Below are positions 58,685-64,000 of a DNA stretch of 64,000 nt, piece after piece. The translations under genes and the position numbers were made by a program. The notes beneath the pieces were generated by a model, which ran no database searches, had not been told where the DNA came from, and saw nothing but the letters and a program-made list of their open reading frames with translations. The stretch's first letter is position 1. Each line of letters begins with the position of its first letter. Origin of the DNA: Augochlora pura (lineage: Eukaryota; Arthropoda; Insecta; Hymenoptera; Halictidae); contig NC_135773.1 of NCBI RefSeq assembly GCF_028453695.1, positions 7,006,001-7,070,000 of the forward strand. Reading direction: 5' to 3'.

Positions 58685-60974
58685 AATAATGAAATAGTAA
58701 AATAATATTATAATATAAGATTATAATATATAATAGTATAATAATATTATACTACATTAATCTAAATAATTTAATAAGTTATCACAGATATTGTAATATG
58801 TAATATCAACTCCTAACTTCTCCATTTAATTTAAAAGATCCTAAACACGCCTAACTCTTCCAAACCATAAAAAGAACAATGAAAGCGGTTTTGAAGCCAC
58901 GGGAGATGAGGTTCGGGGGTTGATCGGGTCACTTGACGATCACTGTGACCCCCCTCCCCCCCTAATAAACGTGGCCAGGTGTCGTTAACGAGCGGCCGCA
59001 GCCGACAATGCTCCTAACATCGTGCGATATTTAAAAAACTCCCACCGCGTTACGTCACGCGTTGTGCGCCACCGCCACCGCCACCGTCGCGCGATGGGAG
59101 TCCGGGGTCAGGGGTCGGCCTGTTAGAAACCTATGGCGCACGTATACACGGGGCGCGGCCGCAAGGGTTGCGAGATCAGCTGGCTGGCTGGCTGCCTGGC
59201 TTTTTACAAATCCGAGCGCACAAGGGTGCGCACTCTCTCTCGTGTATATATCGGCGTATAACGAGCCTCGTCGAAGGACCACGGGGTCTGCGTTACACGC
59301 GAGAAACGCTGCGCTTGGGGCACTGCGCCGTGCCCCCTCTCTCTCTCGACAGATATTGAATAAACGTTTAAGGGCTTGTGTAGCATGTTAGCGGTTACAG
59401 GAGGGAGGGCGGAGAATTGAACGCGACGGTGACAGAGAGCCAGAGATGAAATCGGACTGCGCGAACACGGTAGATGGGCGAGTCGGTTATGGCGGGTTAT
59501 TAGACACCGTGAAAATTAGTGGAAGGTAGATGCTGTAGCGTTCAATTCTTCTTCGTTGCGAGAAATAAACGTGGTTATTATTTTTGTCAATTTGGAGATG
59601 TTGAGGGTTTGGTAGGGTAGAAGAATTATTGTAGAAATAAAGTTAAAAATAAATAAAATATGAAATAAAAATATTGTAGAGTTAAAGTTCTGAGGATTTG
59701 CAGTTTGTTTATTCAATTTTTATTTAACTATATAATTAGCTACTAACTAAAAATTTAACTCTATTATTTAACTAGAATTGAGAACACTGTGTTGTAATTA
59801 CAGTAAAAGAATTCTTTGATTATAAATAAGATGGCAGAATAATTTTAAATTCTAGAGGTAGAATTAATTCCACGATTAATGAAATCTAAAATTTAAAAAT
59901 CGTTCCTCCTAAATCCTTCAAATTAAATTACTATAACAATTATTCTACTTACTATATTTTACAATATTCATAAAATAATCCACATTTCCATATTTATTTA
60001 CTACATAAATTTTACTTACCATATCACTATATCAACTAAATTAAAATTCTCCCTAGCATTCCCATCCCCATAAATTATGTTGCATTCAAAAAGAAATATC
60101 CTTTTAACATTTTTTACTATATTCGATGTCTCGCAATTAAAAATACCTACTTACAAATTCTATAAAAAAAATCTTCCCCCAAACTTGTCGCATTAGTTCC
60201 AAACGCGACACTGTTGTAAGTGGATTCTCGAACCGGAATAAATTATACAAAAATGGATACGGTTTGTAGAAGGTATGGGGGGAGTGGAGGGGAGGGGGGA
60301 CGGAGTCAGGTAAGAATGAAATGTGCGCGCCATTAAATGCAAAGTCTTTAACTTTGAGCGGCGGGGAAGCTTCTCGTCGTCGTCGTCGTCGTCCTCGGGA
60401 TATTACTCAATTTAAATGCGAACAGGGCGAAAAAACGGCGAGGGGGGGAGGGATGAGGGAGGATGGGAGGATGGGATCGGGATAGAAGGAAAACACCCTC
60501 GAAACTTTACGGCCGCTTGCGCGACGTCTCGTTATGTGCCGGTAAACACAGCTTTGTGATCGATACAAACCATCGCCGAGAGTTTCTTTCGGTCTTCCTC
60601 CTCCTCTCCCTCCCCCTCCTTCTCCTCTTCTCTCTGTTTCTCTGCCTTTTGCTTTCCATTTTTCTTTGAAATGTTTGTGCCCCGTGACGGCATATTCTTC
60701 TCTGTCCGCTACGAAAGTATTAAAAATACAGCCGGTCCCCGTACGTCTCCAGATATTAACGTTATAAATAGACTCGGATTTTTACGGCGATCCCCGTTTT
60801 CCATCGACTGTTTCGCGACTCTTACATCTCAAAAGTTCTCCTTGCGAATGTGGAAGAAACGATTGTTTCACGGGAAATATTTTTATATCTTGCTAGCACC
60901 CCTTTATTAAATAGTCATGAATTAATTGCAAGTGTTTCGAAAATTGCTTCACGAATACTTCTTGTAAAATAGGA
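58685..60974. other. Non-coding, nothing recognised
   Basis: GC block 58.9-59.5 kb with CCGCCACCGCCACCG and CTGGCTGGCTGGCTG short repeats, AT trough 59.5-60.2 kb, and a CGT trinucleotide run at 60374-60394. No exon is supported. Confidence 0.4.
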
Positions 60975-61072
60975 TGGTTAATAATAATATAGGATATTTA
61001 ATACTAATAATAAAATAGGATATTTAATATTAATAATAAAATAGGATATTTAATAATAAAATAGGAGAGCTG
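60975..61072 (+). repeat. AT minisatellite, ~28-bp units
   Basis: Units of AATAATAAAATAGGATATTT occur three to four times. Confidence 0.85.
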
Positions 61073-61221
61073 GTTATTTAGAAATTGGCTAAAGTCTATT
61101 TATTTTAATATATGAATATTAGAAAATTCTGTTTTAATGGATTTAGAAATATTGTTATTAAAACTTCTTGTGATTTGGAGGGTGTGTGTCTTAGAGGCTT
61201 TGTTGATATGAAATTTATATA

Positions 61222-61430
61222 TAACTCATAATATTAAAATAATATTATTATAATATGGACATAGCATTAAAATAATATTGAATTAGCATTGAAATAAAAT
61301 TGAATTAGCATTGAATTATTATATTGAGTATAATATTATATAGAACTAGCATTGAAATAATATCGAAATGACATTAAAACAATATTATAATAATTAACAC
61401 AGAAATAATATCAAAGCAATATTAAAACAT
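61222..61430 (+). repeat. AT minisatellite, ~20-bp units
   Basis: Variants of GAATTAGCATTGAAATAATA. Confidence 0.75.
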
Positions 61431-62424
61431 CTCGCTATTTTTTAAAACTAGACTACTTACAAAATAAATAGCACAAATACAAACATTATTAATTTCTACC
61501 AAATCGAAACACTAATCAACGCAGTTTCAAACAAAATAAATCCCAAAGAAATAAAACCTCAGACAGCAATTAACAACCAAGTGCATCATCTAAAAGAAAA
61601 CACAATTCAGACGGAACATTTCCATCGCCGTATTTAAACGAACCAAGTTTAAACGAAGAGCCGCGTCGGTTCGCGGTATCCGCAGTTTTATTAGCAACGA
61701 GTTGCGTCGGACTTATCTCCGTGGGCCGTGCGCATCGAGCGAACACACTGGCCGGGGATAAACTCCGTGGAAAATCATTTAAGAAAAGAGAGGGACGTCC
61801 GCGATAATTGAGGGACAAGTTGCCGGCGAACGCGTCGGTCTCGGTTTCTCCGGCGCGTTTCTTTCTCTCATTTTTTTTTTCTTCGCCGGTACGAGACACC
61901 GGTTATTAGATTGTACGAATTATAAAAAAAGAGAGCGTCGGCGGCGGTGTCGCGTAGACGACCGAAAAGTTCCCGGGGCCCGTCCGGGAAATTTGCGCCG
62001 AAGAATGCAATTCTAATTTGATCGCGGACGCCGCCGAAGGAAGTTTTAACGAACCCGTCGCCGCGGGAGAGTGTCCCCCTCCCCCCTCCTCGCCCAAGAG
62101 AGAGAGAGAGAGAGAGCGAGAGTTTTCGATCGTCGTGGACCCGCCGCCGAGTTTATGCAACCACCATCCCCTCGGACTTTTGATACCGTGACTTTCTCCG
62201 TCCTTGAAAATCCACCCTCCACCCCCTTCGACCGGAGAGACACGCTCGTAAAACCACCGACGCATCCGTCTTCCGGCCGCGGTCGCTCCCATTAATATTG
62301 GAACGATCTTTAACGGAGGAATAACTTTCGACGATCGGACGCCGCGAGAAGTTGATTCGTTCGTAACGAGGATCGTGAACGCTTTGTCACGTGGATCGAG
62401 AGACGATTTTTGTAACAATTTGTG
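61431..62424. other. GC block, nothing recognised
   Basis: A GA run lies at 62098-62118. A long minus-strand frame from 62556 is stop-poor GC-rich DNA plus the 15-mer array. Confidence 0.4.
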
Positions 62425-62541
62425 AAGGTTAACCTTGTCTAGGTTAACTTTGTTAAGGTTAAGTTTATTAAGGTTAACTTCGTTAAGGATAACTTTGTTA
62501 AGGTTAATTTTGTTAATGTTAACTCCGTTAAGGTTAACAGT
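62425..62541. repeat. 15-bp tandem array (GTTAACTTTGTTAAG)n
   Basis: About eight copies. Because 15 is a multiple of three, the minus strand reads as the pentapeptide N-L-N-K-V in tandem. Confidence 0.9.
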
Positions 62542-62615
62542 TGGCAAAGATGTCAACAGCCAGCTGTTAGTATAAGTAGCTAAAAATAAGGGTAAAAACT
62601 GGTTTAAAATGATTG

Positions 62616-62712
62616 AATAAAACCATTAAACACCGGTCATCCCACTAAATAAAATACCAATCATCCCACCAAATAAAACCACAAAACCCCACTCACCCCA
62701 CTAAATAACAAA
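62616..62712 (+). repeat. ~28-bp tandem array
   Basis: Units of CATCCCACTAAATAAAA and CA(C/A)(C/A)CCCACTAAATA type repeat three to four times. Confidence 0.7.
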
Positions 62713-62941
62713 ATGAAACAGATCATTTCAAGAAACATAAACCCCACAGTCCATTGACCGGCGATCATCCTGAAATCATTGCGGCCAGATTTTCTGCGAG
62801 AAAGGCAAATATTTGCGTTAGCGGGCAGCGGCCGCGCGCGGAATTCAATATCCTAGTTTGCGCGCGGCGTTAAAGTCGATTAATCAAGAAGCGCGTGGAT
62901 AGAGTACACCGGAAAGCTCGAGCAATTTGATCGCGGCAATC

Positions 62942-62943
<2 letters not shown>

Positions 62944-62976
<33 letters not shown>

Positions 62977-62985
62977 GAGAGAGGG
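62944..62985. repeat. (GA)n array
   Basis: About 40 nt of GA. Confidence 0.95.
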
Positions 62986-63177
62986 TCCGCCTAATTCTCG
63001 CGGCAACAGCAGCATTCGATCCCCCCTCCCTTTTTTCCGGGAAATTGAGAAAACACATCCGGCCGACGCGATTTACCTAAACCCCTTATCGGCGCGCGCG
63101 AGCGCGATACGATACGATCCGGAGGGTGCGAGGTGGCGATCGCCGCTGGTATCGGCAAGCTTCCGGGTGCTCGACGG

Positions 63178-63418
63178 AGGGGAAAGAGGGAACCGGGTGA
63201 TAGGGAACGGGGGAAGAGGGAACGGAGGGATAGGGAACCGGGGCAAGAGGAAACGGGGGAAGAGGGAGCGGGGGGATAGGGAACCGGGGGAAGAGGGAAC
63301 GGGGGAAAAGGGAGCTGCGGAAGAGTGAGCGGGGCAAGAGGGAACGGGGGGATAGGGAACGGGGGGATATCGAACGGGGGAAGATCGAACGGGGGAAGAT
63401 CGAACGGGGGAAGATCGC
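63178..63418 (+). repeat. G-rich minisatellite, ~15-bp units
   Basis: Units GGGGGAAGAGGGAAC and GGGGGATAGGGAACG alternate, with a CGGGGGAAGATCGAA run at the 3' end. It has closely spaced G4-5 and G3 runs throughout. Open frames on both strands are repeat-derived. Confidence 0.9.
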
Positions 63419-64000
63419 GATTCATGGAATTCGACGGCGGAAGAATCGCGGATCGATGCGCCAATAGCGGCGATCTCTCTTTTCGTCTTTCGCTCCGTCG
63501 CTTTTTCTCCCTCGCTCCGTCGCCTTTTCTCTTCCTCTCTCCTCGATATTATTATTTCTGGCGCGCGGGTGCAACAGGGGGCTCGCGGGACCGCGGCAGC
63601 ACGCGAGAACCGAAACGAACGGGGAACGAAACGGGAACGTCCCGCCGGCTGCAATCTCGTTGTTGCACGCGAGGTGTGACCGGACGAGATACGCTGCATC
63701 GGCGATTGTTTGCGATCCCGGCCCGGGAATTAATTCACGCGAGGCGTCGCCGAACAATAACCGAGCCCGATCCCGATCCTCGCGCCGCGCCACCCTCTCT
63801 ACCCACCTCTCTCTCTCTCCCTCTCTCTCTTGCTCTCTAGCCACCCCCTCTGCCCGCCGCGGGATTCAATATGATTTTCGAAATCACGCGCCATAAGGTG
63901 CAAAAACTGCCTCCTCCTCGGCCTCGTCTGGCGGAACACGCTCGAGAGTATTTGTTTGTTCGACGATGCCTCGGCCATATGCCGGCTACGCCGCGCCGCG
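63419..64000. other. GC block to window end, nothing recognised
   Basis: A CT run lies at 63800-63838. Both strands are stop-poor. Confidence 0.4.

Larger units (their letters stand above)
17881..64000 (+). other. Inferred long intron downstream of the exon
   Basis: After the donor at 17881 no second + strand exon with comparable splice sites was found. Instead there are two juxtaposed acceptor-donor motifs, at 34104 and 48895, typical of recursive splicing in long introns. I therefore infer that most of this stretch is intron. This is an inference and other nested genes could lie within it. Confidence 0.4.

Noticed and set aside
60302..60314. CAG|GTAAGA donor-like sequence
   Set aside because: Preceded by a purine-rich GGGGAGGGG stretch, so it cannot be a ratchet point, and no exon frame leads into it.

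Overview
The window looks like animal nuclear DNA, most likely from a hymenopteran insect (a bee or relative). The grounds are very dense GA/CT dinucleotide arrays, CpG-rich GC blocks alternating with AT-rich troughs, short TTAA-flanked non-autonomous transposons of piggyBac type, a mariner terminal fragment, and an element ending in CAGGGTGTCCC. The Hymenoptera assignment rests on my recollection of such elements and is an inference. I found no bacterial operon, rRNA, tRNA, CRISPR array or intact transposase.

It is almost empty of protein-coding sequence. The best-supported gene part is one 76-nt internal exon on the + strand (17805-17880), with a strong pyrimidine-tract acceptor and a CAG|GTGAGT donor. 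Downstream on the same strand are two juxtaposed acceptor-donor motifs of the kind used as zero-length ratchet points in recursive splicing of very long introns, at 34103/34104 and 48894/48895. They cut the sequence after the exon into about 16.2 kb, 14.8 kb and at least 15.1 kb. The simplest reading is that most of the window is intron of one very large + strand gene, with at least 46 kb of intron after the exon. I could not identify the gene.

Layout. 1-17.5 kb: GC-rich blocks with GA/CT and poly-C runs, separated by AT troughs that hold a higher-order minisatellite (1.3 kb), a ~150-bp tandem duplication (7.1 kb), an inverted pair of an interspersed repeat (10.9-11.3 kb) and AT minisatellites. 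17.5-18.4 kb: inverted TAACCTGACA decamers, an 11-mer array, the exon, then a ~31-36-bp minisatellite. 18.4-34 kb: a compound GA array, a decamer satellite beside a 39-bp-arm hairpin (22.7 kb), a possible signal-peptide exon (24.4 kb), a TTAA element (26 kb), an ACGTC array (28 kb) and a 77-bp-arm hairpin (33.1 kb). 34-49 kb: first ratchet point, mariner end, TTAA element, a 100-N gap, an orphan ORF island (44.3-45.0 kb), a pyrimidine minisatellite, then the second ratchet point. 49-64 kb: a 40-bp duplication whose four differences are all synonymous in one minus-strand frame, a second decamer satellite in the opposite orientation, another TTAA element, a second 100-N gap, and G-rich and GGTTAA minisatellites.

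Most long open frames here are chance products of stop-poor GC-rich or simple-repeat DNA, and many lack an ATG. The few exceptions are listed with low confidence.
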